Source: an uncultured Pseudomonadales bacterium
Lineage (GTDB): Bacteria; Pseudomonadota; Gammaproteobacteria; Pseudomonadales; Porticoccaceae
DNA length: 64,000 nt
Direction of reading: 5' to 3'
Assembly: GCA_943788445.1 (NCBI GenBank)
Contig: CALSQH010000002.1
Location: 1-64,000 of the forward strand
This document shows positions 46,480-54,599 of the stretch, piece by piece (the stretch's first letter is position 1; the number at the start of each line of letters is the position of its first letter). The notes below the pieces were generated by a model, which saw only the letters and a list, made by a program, of their open reading frames with translations, did no database searches and had not been told where the DNA came from. A program made the position numbers and the translations under genes.

Positions 46480-46708
46480 GTTGTGTCCTGAATAGTTACT
46501 CGGTCCTATAGAGTCTACCCAGTCTCACATCCGCACGCCAAGCTGATTTTCTGAGCTGGCTATATACGAGTTGCTAAAGCTCACTTTCAAAAAGAGTATG
46601 GAGACGCGTTTAATATTAGATTTAAGAAATTCTATCGCTAAGAGAGATTGGCGATCGCGAAATACCCGCTGACTTGAGGCGGAAGAGTACCTACCGCTCA
46701 GCTATCTT
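46480..46708. other. Gene-free interval near the right end of island B
   Basis: No intact gene. A plus-strand frame at about 46550-46642 encodes GYIRVAKAHFQKEYGDAFNI and ends with a stop after KKFYR. It looks like the C-terminal remnant of a protein and has no start. The remainder shows nothing I can name. Confidence 0.45.
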
Positions 46709-46730
46709 GTACCTATTAATGTACCTAAAA
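46709..46730 (+). repeat. Putative integrase arm-type sites, right end of island B
   Basis: Two copies of TGTACCTA at 11-bp spacing (46709 and 46720), about 65-85 bp inside the island from the tRNA-Ser 3' end. They match the pair at 31549. Confidence 0.62.
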
Positions 46731-46751
46731 CAAATTTCATTATTTCAGAAA

Positions 46752-46780
46752 CAAAAAAACCCCAGCTTTAGCAAGGGTTT
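46752..46780 (-). terminator. tRNA-Ser terminator (island-borne)
   Basis: On the minus strand, AAACCC (46780-46775) pairs with GGGTTT (46762-46757) and is followed by a run of T residues. It lies 13 bases after the tRNA-Ser 3' end and inside island B. The presumed original terminator is at 31363. Confidence 0.82.
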
Positions 46781-46793
46781 AATCGTTAGCACT

Positions 46794-46884
46794 TGGCGGA
46801 GAGAGAGGGATTCGAACCCTCGAAACGCTATAAACGCTTACACACTTTCCAGGCGTGCTCCTTCAGCCACTCGGACACCTCTCC
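46794..46884 (-). tRNA. tRNA-Ser (anticodon GGA), integration site of island B
   Basis: A 91-nt class II tRNA with acceptor GGAGAGG/(T)CTCTCC, D-arm TCCGAGTGGCTGAAGGA, anticodon loop CTGGAAA (GGA, Ser), a long variable arm, T-arm GAGGGTTCGAATCCCTC and an encoded CCA. Its 3' end is copied at 31403. The first 22 nt of the gene are also repeated three more times just upstream. Confidence 0.95.
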
Positions 46885-47398
46885 ATAAACTGCTGCCGTT
46901 TTCTGTTCTATAAAATAGTCAGGAGCACGACGCGCTCGTTGTTGCGAGCTATGGCAGAGCCATATCTCTTGTCTCTGCGAGACCGCCCTGCGGGCGACCA
47001 AAATGCTTTCGCATTTAGTCAGCCACTCGGACACCTCTCCATAAACTGCTGCCGTTTTCTGTTCTATAAAATAGTCAGGAGCACGACGCGCTCGTTGTTG
47101 CGAGCTATGGCAGAGCCATATCTCTTGTCTCTGCGAGACCGCCCTGCGGGCGACCAAAATGCTTTCGCATTTAGTCAGCCACTCGGACACCTCTCCATAA
47201 ACTGCTGCCGTTTTCTGTTCTATAAAATAGTCAGGAGCACGACGCGCTCGTTGTTGCGAGCTATGGCAGAGCCATATCTCTTGTCTCTGCGAGACCGCCC
47301 TGCGGGCGACCAAAATGCTTTCGCATTTAGTCAGCCACTCGGACACCTCTCCATAAACTGCTGCCGTTTTCTGTTCTATAAAATAGTCAGGAGCACGA
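46863..47398 (-). repeat. 156-bp tandem repeat (3 full units plus 68 bp) upstream of tRNA-Ser
   Basis: Units start at 46863, 47019 and 47175, with a 68-bp partial unit from 47331 to 47398. They look identical over their length. Each holds the first 22 nt of tRNA-Ser (GGAGAGGTGTCCGAGTGGCT plus GA) and its 46-bp upstream region. An 88-bp block with five perfect hairpins follows: in unit 1 at 46934-46949, 46950-46964, 46971-46983, 46984-46996 and 47001-47016. Only the copy at the terminator end is a complete tRNA. The reading frames seen on both strands here are by-products of the repeats. Confidence 0.92.
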
Positions 47399-47542
47399 GA
47401 AGCTTTATTCTCCAAACACATCTCTTTAAGCTGTTGATTTGAAGGGCGTGAACTTTACACAAACCGTTGCGCAAAAGCAATTGGCAAGGGGCTTGGGGAT
47501 AATATCCGGTGGAGCTGGAATACCGGTGCTAAACTAGGTTTT

Positions 47543-48799
47543 ATGACATGGAAAAAGTTTATATACCCGTCGCCAAAGTTGCAGGAGCTGTATCGCTTAG
47601 CCCTATGCGTTTGTGGCGCCACCATTTTGCTCGGCGCTTGGCGGGATCTCAACTATCATTGGGGGCTGTTAACCGTTATCCCATTCCTCTTTATTTACCA
47701 ATTTGGCAGCTATTTAACCAATAGCCAACTGATTTCCAAAGGGAAAAAGCAGATACTCGCCATTTGCATGGAGTTTATAGATGGCTTGATTGCTGGGGTA
47801 TTAATTGCCTTGGTGAGTTTTGACCCGATAATCACACTTGCTCTGGGCGCAACTTTTTTGATCACTATAGTTGGATCTATGAAACCCACTGCGCCACTGG
47901 ATTTAACTGGTACATTGCTCGGTGCTTTGGCGGGCTATTGGTTACTTCCAATCACTATTGACCCAAGCTCAGCGGTACAGCTAATGATATTGCTGATCAC
48001 ATTTACCTACTGCCTGCTGAATATTAATATGGCTCGGCATACGCACTTTTTACTCGCGGACCAGCATGAGTCTGTCATGCGCCAGAATGATTGGCTAACA
48101 CTGCGTACATTCCATTTATCCAAATACCTCTCTCCTGCTCTGCGCAAAGCTATTCTCACCGGCAAGGATGTTAAGGCCGGCACTCAGGAAAAAACCCTAA
48201 CGGTATTTTTTTCCGATATGGAGGGTTTTACTAAACTGGCAGAAGATCTGGATCCGGAACAGCTCACTGCACTTCTAAATACCTATTTAACCGAGATGTC
48301 GGAGATAGCGTTTCGTTTTGGCGGCACGATCGACAAAGTGATTGGTGATTCGATTATGGTGTTTTTTGGGGATCCTGAAAGTCGCGGCGTGCGCTCTGAC
48401 GCGGTCAGCTGTGTATCCATGGCTCTGGCGATGAAAAGGGCGATGGAAGAGCTTCAAGCGCGTTGGGCCATAGAAGGTATAGCCAACCCCCCTGCCCTGC
48501 GTATGGGGATTAATAGCGGGGTCTGTAAGGTGGGCAACTTTGGTACGGAAAACCGTTTGGACTATACCTTGCTGGGGCGTGCGGTCAACCTTGCCAGCCG
48601 CCTTGAATCATCGGCTCAGAGCAATGAAATTCTGGCCTCTAAAGATACCTACGATCTGATTAAAGATGCGGTAAAATGCGTTGATAAGGGACAGATTTTA
48701 GTCAAGGGTTTTACTGAGCCGGTCAATGTTTTTAGTGTTATTGATCTGCATAAAAATCTTGCCAGCAGCCAACCTAAGAAACGGAAGGCTGTGGTCTAA
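47543..48799 (+). CDS. Class III adenylate cyclase with membrane-embedded N-terminus
   Basis: A 418-residue protein. About five hydrophobic segments (residues 20-165) anchor it in the inner membrane. The catalytic domain (about 195-390) makes cAMP: metal-binding Asp in VFFSDMEGFT and in KVIGDSIMVFFGD, adenine-selecting Lys (TIDKVIGD) and Asp (RLDYTLLGRAVN), and transition-state Asn and Arg in GRAVNLASRLES. All catalytic residues are present, and the Lys/Asp pair supports ATP rather than GTP. It is the first intact core gene after the tRNA-Ser repeat. Confidence 0.92.
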   Translation: MTWKKFIYPSPKLQELYRLALCVCGATILLGAWRDLNYHWGLLTVIPFLFIYQFGSYLTNSQLISKGKKQILAICMEFIDGLIAGVLIALVSFDPIITLALGATFLITIVGSMKPTAPLDLTGTLLGALAGYWLLPITIDPSSAVQLMILLITFTYCLLNINMARHTHFLLADQHESVMRQNDWLTLRTFHLSKYLSPALRKAILTGKDVKAGTQEKTLTVFFSDMEGFTKLAEDLDPEQLTALLNTYLTEMSEIAFRFGGTIDKVIGDSIMVFFGDPESRGVRSDAVSCVSMALAMKRAMEELQARWAIEGIANPPALRMGINSGVCKVGNFGTENRLDYTLLGRAVNLASRLESSAQSNEILASKDTYDLIKDAVKCVDKGQILVKGFTEPVNVFSVIDLHKNLASSQPKKRKAVV

Positions 48800-49065
48800 T
48801 AAACACTTGATCGGTGGCCAACTTTAATCACCTGCACCACCAACTCCTTATCTCGTATCTCATAAATTATTCGATAGAGGCCAACTCTGACTCGGTATAA
48901 CTCTTGCGCGGACAACTTGATACAACCTTCGGCTCTGGGATCTTCTGCCAGAGTATCTATCTGAGTCTTGATACGCACAACATCCCGCTTGGGGATATTG
49001 CGTAAATCCTTAAAAACAGATTTTTTAAAGGTTATTGTATAAAGAGTTGATTTAAATTTTGCCAT
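48796..49065 (-). CDS. RelE/ParE-family toxin
   Basis: An 89-residue toxin-like protein. The fold markers are FKKSVFKDLRNIPKRDVVRI, then ELYRVRVGLYRIIYEIRDKE and the ending VQVIKVGHRSSVY, typical of the RelE branch (mRNA interferases cutting in the ribosome) or the ParE branch (gyrase inhibitors). I cannot decide between them. It overlaps the antitoxin gene by 14 bases and the cyclase end by 4 bases on the other strand. It may begin a few codons later. Confidence 0.88.
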   Translation of the reverse strand: MAKFKSTLYTITFKKSVFKDLRNIPKRDVVRIKTQIDTLAEDPRAEGCIKLSAQELYRVRVGLYRIIYEIRDKELVVQVIKVGHRSSVY

Positions 49066-49285
49066 GCTTCTTTAAGTCATTAAGCATGGTTTCATAACTG
49101 ACTTCTGGCTCACTGACCCGATCGGCAACTGCATTAAGATCTTCATGATCTTCCAAAAGCTGTAAACGAACTGCATCGTCTACTAACTCAGAAACTGATC
49201 GGTGAGATGATGCGGCTTTGACCCTCAATGTCTGATGAATTCTTGGATCAAAGTAAATAGTAGATCGCTTAGATAAATTACTCAT
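49052..49285 (-). CDS. Ribbon-helix-helix antitoxin
   Basis: A 77-residue antitoxin. The N-terminal ribbon-helix-helix (RSTIYFDPRIHQTLRVKAAS, then HRSVSELVDDAVRLQL) binds DNA. The acidic C-terminal part (VADRVSEPEVSYETMLNDLK) should wrap and neutralise the toxin. The order antitoxin then toxin, with overlap, is standard. The dimer is expected to repress the operon through the palindrome at 49319. Confidence 0.88.
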   Translation of the reverse strand: MSNLSKRSTIYFDPRIHQTLRVKAASSHRSVSELVDDAVRLQLLEDHEDLNAVADRVSEPEVSYETMLNDLKKHGKI

Positions 49286-49318
49286 AATAGAATCTCCTTT
49301 TACAAAGATAACATCATA

Positions 49319-49338
49319 ACGCTACAACGTTATAGCGT
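49319..49338. promoter_or_regulatory. Near-perfect 20-bp palindrome, putative operator of the toxin-antitoxin operon
   Basis: ACGCTACAACGTTATAGCGT is self-complementary except for one pair of positions. It lies 34 bp upstream of the antitoxin start, and TTATAGCG/CGCTATAA-type words inside could form part of the promoter. Autoregulation through such sites is general in this antitoxin class. Confidence 0.7.
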
Positions 49339-49359
49339 CAATTGATGGCAGAATGCGCT

Positions 49360-50178
49360 CTACTGCCTCACCTGCCGATAAGCCGGCGGCATCTTATACA
49401 CCGTGCTGCGATAGGGATTGATGTCCAATCCGCCACGGCGCATATAACGCGCATACACACTTAATTCAGCTGGCTGACAGCGGGCCATAATATCGCTAAA
49501 TATCTTCTCCACACACTGCTCGTGAAAATCCTGATGTTGGCGAAAAGAAACTAGGTATTTAAGTAACCCATCGCGATCAATCGGCGCACCTTTATAGCTA
49601 ATATACACAGAGGCCCAATCTGGCTGATCGGTGACGGGACAGTTGGTTCTCAGTAGATGTGAGTAAAGTGTTTCGTCCATATCAGTGCCCTGCCCGACCT
49701 GTAAAAAACTGGCATTGGGTTGGTAGACATCGGTGGTCACTGAGCGCTGATCGAGACAGACACCGCTGGGTTCGGAAATAGGCTTAAAGCCATTGTATTC
49801 CGCTATCTGATAGAGGATTACATCAACCGTTGAGCCTGAGGCAGCAGACAGGTCAGCGCGCATAATCTCGCTAACCGCGCCCATTGATGAGTACTGGCTC
49901 TGGTTAAACGAGTTTAGATATAACTTAAATGACTTGGATTCAATAATCGCATCACTGGTGCAGGGGAAAATAAATTCACCTATAACCACCTGCGGCAGAC
50001 CATCATTATTTAGCCAAGATATTTCAAAGGCCGTCCACAGATCGACACCGATAAATACTGTGGCGTCAGCCGAGTCTTCGCGGGCTTTGGCTCTGGGAAT
50101 TGGGCATAACAGCGAGGCATCGTATTGATCGCTATAGTGGGTTTCTCGACCCAGTTCAGTATCGGAATAATCTGCCAT
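49360..50178 (-). CDS. queF: NADPH-dependent 7-cyano-7-deazaguanine reductase
   Basis: Reduces preQ0 to preQ1 in queuosine synthesis. This is the long, unimodular-fused type (272 aa). The N-terminal half has SFKLYLNSFNQS and the C-terminal half has the catalytic Cys and Asp in LLRTNCPVTDQPDWASV. Start ATG 50178 (MADYSDTELGRETHYSDQYD) fits the family N-terminus; a far upstream start would add an unrelated 46 residues read from the permease gene. It follows the permease by one base, so it is probably co-transcribed with the ABC genes. Confidence 0.95.
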   Translation of the reverse strand: MADYSDTELGRETHYSDQYDASLLCPIPRAKAREDSADATVFIGVDLWTAFEISWLNNDGLPQVVIGEFIFPCTSDAIIESKSFKLYLNSFNQSQYSSMGAVSEIMRADLSAASGSTVDVILYQIAEYNGFKPISEPSGVCLDQRSVTTDVYQPNASFLQVGQGTDMDETLYSHLLRTNCPVTDQPDWASVYISYKGAPIDRDGLLKYLVSFRQHQDFHEQCVEKIFSDIMARCQPAELSVYARYMRRGGLDINPYRSTVYKMPPAYRQVRQ

Positions 50179-50179
50179 T

Positions 50180-50953
50180 TTAACTGCGCAACCTCGAGCC
50201 TTTCTCAAGTAGATTAAGCGCCACAAAAAACAGAACCATTGAGAACATCCCGACCATACTAAACGCCCAGACAATGTTGATATCACTGATACCCGCAATA
50301 CCGTAGCGGAAGGCATTAACCATATACAGCACGGGATTGATCATTGACACTTTGCTCCAAAACTCACCGAGCAATTCAATGGAATAGAACACGCCACCCA
50401 AATAAGTTAAAGGTGTCAGAACAAAGGTTGGGATAATCGAAATATCATCAAAGTTGCGGGCAAATACTGCGTTGATCAGGCCAGCCAGTGAAAACATCAG
50501 TGACGTCATTAGCACTATGCCGATGGTGATCGGCAGGCTGTGAATACTGAAGTCGGCAAAATACAGTGACAACACCGTCACTATAAAACCGACACCAAGA
50601 CCGCGACACATGCTACCGACCACATAGCCGAGCAGGATAATCCAGCTCGGCGTCGGTGACACCAAAAGTTCTTCGATATTGCGCTGAAATTTGGATCCGA
50701 AAAAGGATGACACCACATTAGAATAAGAGTTGGTTATCACCGACATCATAATCAGACCCGGGGCGACAAACTGTATATAAGGCAGCCCTGACATCTCGCC
50801 AATACGTGAGCCGATCAAGGTGCCGAAAATAACAAAATACAGCACGATGGTAATCACTGGCGGCAATAAAGTCTGCGGCCAAATACGCAAAAAGCGGTGA
50901 ATCTCACGGCGCACGATCGTTACGAAAGCAATCCATTTTTGCTGATTAGTCAT
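50180..50953 (-). CDS. ABC-2 type permease (YadH-like)
   Basis: Inner-membrane component of an ABC exporter, 257 aa with six hydrophobic segments. ABC-2 signatures are present: FVAPGLIMMSVITNSYSNV, then RNIEELLVSPTPSWIILLGY and LTYLGGVFYSIELL. Start ATG 50953 (MTNQQKW) has AGGAG 6 bases upstream and overlaps the ATPase stop by 8 bases. The substrate is unknown; the YadGH family has been linked to drugs or polysaccharides without a settled answer. Confidence 0.9.
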   Translation of the reverse strand: MTNQQKWIAFVTIVRREIHRFLRIWPQTLLPPVITIVLYFVIFGTLIGSRIGEMSGLPYIQFVAPGLIMMSVITNSYSNVVSSFFGSKFQRNIEELLVSPTPSWIILLGYVVGSMCRGLGVGFIVTVLSLYFADFSIHSLPITIGIVLMTSLMFSLAGLINAVFARNFDDISIIPTFVLTPLTYLGGVFYSIELLGEFWSKVSMINPVLYMVNAFRYGIAGISDINIVWAFSMVGMFSMVLFFVALNLLEKGSRLRS

Positions 50954-51914
50954 TGCTGGCTCCTGATAAGCTACTAGCACTCGACGACGTGCCTGTTGAT
51001 AGATTTTTCTCGACCAAATCAAAGAACAGCTCTTCCAACCGATTGGTTTTATTACGCATACTCAAGATATGAATACCGGCCTGACTCAGGGCTTCAAAAA
51101 GCGCGTTTATTGACTGCGACTTCTCCACTTCAACTTCCAGCGTATGACCATCGACCAAGGTAATGGGATAGCCTTCAATGGTCGGGCAATCAGTTAACTG
51201 CTCACGAACATCCAACACAAACAGCTCTTTGTTTAATTGCTGTAACAACTCACGAATACTGGTGTTCTGAACAATCTGACCGTGATCGATAATCGCCACA
51301 TTACGGCACAGGCTTTCAGCTTCTTCAAGATAGTGGGTGGTAAGAATAATCGTTGTGCCCTGGGCATTAATCTCGCGTAAAAAGTCCCACATCGAACGAC
51401 GTAGCTCAATATCCACACCCGCGGTAGGTTCGTCGAGCACCAACAGTTTCGGTTCATGTATCAGCGCTCGGGCAATCATCAGTCGGCGCTTCATACCGCC
51501 AGATAGCGTGCGCGATGGCACATGGCTTTTTTCCCAAAGACCCAGTTGACGAAGATATTTTTCAGCGCGCACTGCAGCGATTTCTCGCGGAATACCAAAG
51601 AAACCCGCCTGACAGATAAGAATATCGATGGGCTTTTCAAATTGATTAAAATTAAATTCCTGAGGCACCACACCGACATACTGCTTCGCCTGCGAAAAGT
51701 CAGTGTCGATATCGCAGCCAAAAATACTCACAGTGCCGGTGGTTTTTAATACTAGGGAACAGATAATGCCAATGGTCGTGGATTTACCGGCACCATTGGG
51801 GCCCAGCAACGCAAAAAAATCGCCCGGCTGCACATTTAGAGAGATGCCTTTTAATGCTTGAAAACCACCTTCATAGGTTTTATTCAACTGACTAATGGCG
51901 AGTGCCGGCTGCAT
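50946..51914 (-). CDS. ABC transporter ATPase (YadG-like)
   Basis: A 322-residue ATP-binding subunit. Walker A is GPNGAGKST, the ABC signature is LSGGMKRR, Walker B is LLVLDEPTAGVD, and the switch His is in ILTTHYLEEAE. A C-terminal extension (about residues 225-322) is typical of DrrA/YadG-like exporters. It works with the overlapping permease. The pair looks translationally coupled and shares its operon with queF. Confidence 0.92.
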   Translation of the reverse strand: MQPALAISQLNKTYEGGFQALKGISLNVQPGDFFALLGPNGAGKSTTIGIICSLVLKTTGTVSIFGCDIDTDFSQAKQYVGVVPQEFNFNQFEKPIDILICQAGFFGIPREIAAVRAEKYLRQLGLWEKSHVPSRTLSGGMKRRLMIARALIHEPKLLVLDEPTAGVDIELRRSMWDFLREINAQGTTIILTTHYLEEAESLCRNVAIIDHGQIVQNTSIRELLQQLNKELFVLDVREQLTDCPTIEGYPITLVDGHTLEVEVEKSQSINALFEALSQAGIHILSMRNKTNRLEELFFDLVEKNLSTGTSSSASSLSGASND

Positions 51915-52109
51915 ACTATTTTCCTGTTATTTAATTCAGTTGGCCATTGTATCTGTGGAACTTGGATAAGTCCGTATTTGATAATTAATTGTGATCAAAA
52001 CTTTAAGGCCGCGATAGAAAATTTTGCCGCCGATAGAGAATATCAGTAGTTCAGCGCGGGCATTGAAGGCATAATAACCAACCCCAAAAATTACCCCCCC
52101 TGATCACGA

Positions 52110-52640
52110 ATGCCCAGAAAAACGATTCGCCGAATACTGCCCGATTTTGCAAAGGTGTTAAAACACCCCAGCTTGCGATGGACCAAGCCCCTTATTCGCG
52201 ACCCCAACCTGCTTCACTTAAACAGAGAATCGGTTTCACTGGCAGTATTTATTGGCATTTTATCGGCATTTATCCCACTCCCCGGACAGACATTTATTGC
52301 TGTTGGATTGGCTCTTTGGTGGCATGCTAACTTACCCATATCAGTACTCACAATATGGATTAGCAATCCGCTGACCATTGGTCCGATGTTTTATCTGACG
52401 CACCGATTTGGCAGTTTTTTATTGGGCAGTGACCCGATTGATTTCACCGTTAGCTTAACCTGGGAATGGTTTTCCAATATCGGCGCGCAAATCCTACTGC
52501 CATTAATGACCGGCAGCATAGTATGCGGTTTGGTATTAGCAACCTGCGGCTACTTTTTCATAAATTATCTATGGCGCTGGAAAGTTATCCGCAACTGGGA
52601 AAAGCGCAAAAATGCCCGTCTTCAACGCAGTAAAAAGTAG
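52110..52640 (+). CDS. DUF2062 membrane protein
   Basis: A 176-residue protein with two or three hydrophobic helices. The signatures are AVFIGILSAFIPLPGQTFIA, then WISNPLTIGPMFYLTHRFGS and a basic tail (WEKRKNARLQRSKK). DUF2062 proteins are common in gammaproteobacteria, often beside lol or comEC genes, and their function is unknown. The gene lies between two minus-strand operons and converges on lolE. Confidence 0.85.
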   Translation: MPRKTIRRILPDFAKVLKHPSLRWTKPLIRDPNLLHLNRESVSLAVFIGILSAFIPLPGQTFIAVGLALWWHANLPISVLTIWISNPLTIGPMFYLTHRFGSFLLGSDPIDFTVSLTWEWFSNIGAQILLPLMTGSIVCGLVLATCGYFFINYLWRWKVIRNWEKRKNARLQRSKK

Positions 52641-52666
52641 CCGAAAAGATAAAAATTAGACGCGAC

Positions 52667-53884
52667 TTATTCGTAGCGCAACTCTTCGGCAGGCACCACA
52701 CGACTGGCGCGAAGCGCCGGATAAAGAGTCGCCAGCAGATTTAAAACCACCGCCGCACCCGCCACCATTGACACATCAGACCAGCGCAGATCCACCGGAA
52801 TATAATCAATGGGATAGACCTCGGTATTTAAAAAGGTCACACCCAACATCGACTCCATCCAACTGACAAAATCCGCCACCCAGATACAGCCCAGAACACC
52901 CAGCGCCACACCAATAGAGATACCAAACAGGCCAATAAAAGCCCCCTGAGTAAGAAATAAACGCAAGATATCAGCGCGTGAAAGCCCCAGAGTTTGCAGA
53001 ATCGCGATATCACGGCGCTTATCAATCACCGACATCATCAGCATTGAAATAACATTGAACGCCGCGATGGCGATAATCATAAAGATCAACAGCCCAACCA
53101 TATTGCGCGACAACTGAATCGCCTGATAGAGATTGCCATGGGTTTGAAACCAATCGCGAAAGCCATAGCCGTAGGGCAATTTATCGAGCAGCTTATAACC
53201 CAGCTGACGGACATTAAATTGATCGTCTATCTGGACTCGAAAGCCCCTGACCAAACCCGGCTTGCCTGCAATATCCGCCACCTGCTCGAGCGTCGCAAGA
53301 GCCAACAGCTGATCAACCTCCGTATGGGTCGAGAAAAAACCCGCCACTTTAAGAGAAACCGCTGTTGTTGGGCCTGCCGCGCCGGGAATAATAATGGTCA
53401 CCCGCTGCCCCAGCTGAACATTGAGACCTGCAGCTACCACCTCAGAGAGCAATAGCTGACCGGTTGGTGGCATTACCACCCCGCTCTCTTCGAGTACCGC
53501 AGCAATACCCGACGGCAGCGCCTCTGTCGTCAGACCCAACAGCTGTATCGGCCTGCTGTCGCGACGAAAATTGATTAAACCCATCACTTCGTTATAGGGG
53601 CTTACTTCCGTGACGGATGGCTGAGCAGCAATAACCCCTGCCTGCTGCTGCCAGTTATCAACGCCACTGTTATGAATAATTTGAACATGAGGAACCACCG
53701 AGAGAATGCGCTCGCGCAACTCACGATCAAAGCCATTCATCACCGACAGAACCACCACTAGCAGCGCCACACCCATCACTAAACCAGTAATTGCCAGCGT
53801 CGAAATAAACGACACCAATCGGTTATCCCTGCCCCCAGACGAAAAGTAGCGCAGACCTAAAAATAATGGAATCGGCTTAAACAA
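52667..53884 (-). CDS. lolE: Lipoprotein-releasing ABC permease LolE/LolC type
   Basis: Subunit of the inner-membrane complex that frees lipoproteins for transfer to LolA. It has four transmembrane helices, one at the N-terminus (STLAITGLVMGVALLVVVLS) and three at the end (VISMLMMSVIDKRRDIAILQ follows helix 2). A large periplasmic domain lies between. The start is TTG 53884, with GGAGAG 7 bases upstream and overlapping the lolD stop (405 aa). It is a paralogue of the gene at 54589. The C/E naming follows gene order. Confidence 0.9.
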   Translation of the reverse strand: MFKPIPLFLGLRYFSSGGRDNRLVSFISTLAITGLVMGVALLVVVLSVMNGFDRELRERILSVVPHVQIIHNSGVDNWQQQAGVIAAQPSVTEVSPYNEVMGLINFRRDSRPIQLLGLTTEALPSGIAAVLEESGVVMPPTGQLLLSEVVAAGLNVQLGQRVTIIIPGAAGPTTAVSLKVAGFFSTHTEVDQLLALATLEQVADIAGKPGLVRGFRVQIDDQFNVRQLGYKLLDKLPYGYGFRDWFQTHGNLYQAIQLSRNMVGLLIFMIIAIAAFNVISMLMMSVIDKRRDIAILQTLGLSRADILRLFLTQGAFIGLFGISIGVALGVLGCIWVADFVSWMESMLGVTFLNTEVYPIDYIPVDLRWSDVSMVAGAAVVLNLLATLYPALRASRVVPAEELRYE

Positions 53885-54599
53885 CCGAGCTCTCCTCAGC
53901 CACCGCCGCCAACAACTGACCATCAATCAACTTCACCGTACGGTCCATACGCGCTGCAATAGCTGGGTCGTGAGTCACCACCACAAAGGAAATATTCAAC
54001 GACTGATTAAGCTCCAACAACAAATCCAAAATAATCTTAGCCGTATGCGGATCCAAATTACCCGTAGGCTCATCCATCAACACCACCGACGGCGATGTCA
54101 CCAGTGCACGGGCAATTGCCACACGCTGGCGCTCACCTCCAGACAGCTCTGCCGGTTTATGATCAACCCGGTCAGCCAAACCCACCTTAGCCAGCAACTC
54201 AGTCGCCCGCCGCTGTGATTCAGCAACTGAAGCACCACCGATCAGACAGGGAAGCGCGACATTCTCCAGCGCCGAAAACTCACCGAGCAGATGATGAAAC
54301 TGATAGACAAAGCCAACATGCTTATTGCGCCACTGAGCGCGCGCCGACGCATCAATTGCCTTCCAATCCTGACCGCAGACATCCACCGTACCAGCAGTAG
54401 GATCATCCAAACCGCCAAGCAAATTAAGTAATGTGGTTTTACCTGAGCCAGAAACACCCACCACCGCCAGTTTTTCACCGGCTTTGACGCTGATATTTAA
54501 ATCCCGTAAAACCGGCAGTAATATCTTGCCCTGATAATAGTCACGACCAACACCACAGGCCTCTAAAACAAAAGCACTGTCGTTTTTATCACTGGTCAT
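53877..54599 (-). CDS. lolD: Lipoprotein-releasing system ATPase
   Basis: ATPase of LolCDE, 240 aa. Walker A is GVSGSGKTT, the LolD region is FVYQFHHLLGEFSALENVAL, the signature is LSGGERQRVAIARAL, and Walker B is VVLMDEPTGNLD. Start ATG 54599 (MTSDKNDSAF) overlaps the lolC stop by 11 bases. Upstream in-frame codons read lolC sequence and are not part of the protein. It powers lipoprotein extraction from the inner membrane. Confidence 0.95.
   Translation of the reverse strand: MTSDKNDSAFVLEACGVGRDYYQGKILLPVLRDLNISVKAGEKLAVVGVSGSGKTTLLNLLGGLDDPTAGTVDVCGQDWKAIDASARAQWRNKHVGFVYQFHHLLGEFSALENVALPCLIGGASVAESQRRATELLAKVGLADRVDHKPAELSGGERQRVAIARALVTSPSVVLMDEPTGNLDPHTAKIILDLLLELNQSLNISFVVVTHDPAIAARMDRTVKLIDGQLLAAVAEESSVV

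Noticed and set aside
46863..47398. CRISPR array or integron attC sites beside tRNA-Ser
   Set aside because: Units are identical throughout, with no variable spacers, and there is no integron integrase. The five stems do not follow the attC R'-L'-L''-R'' plan.
46828..47442. Long open frames of about 195 residues on both strands across the tRNA-Ser repeat
   Set aside because: The unit length of 156 bp is a multiple of three and contains few stops, so any frame open in one unit stays open in all. The frames run through tRNA sequence and hairpins and have no ribosome site.
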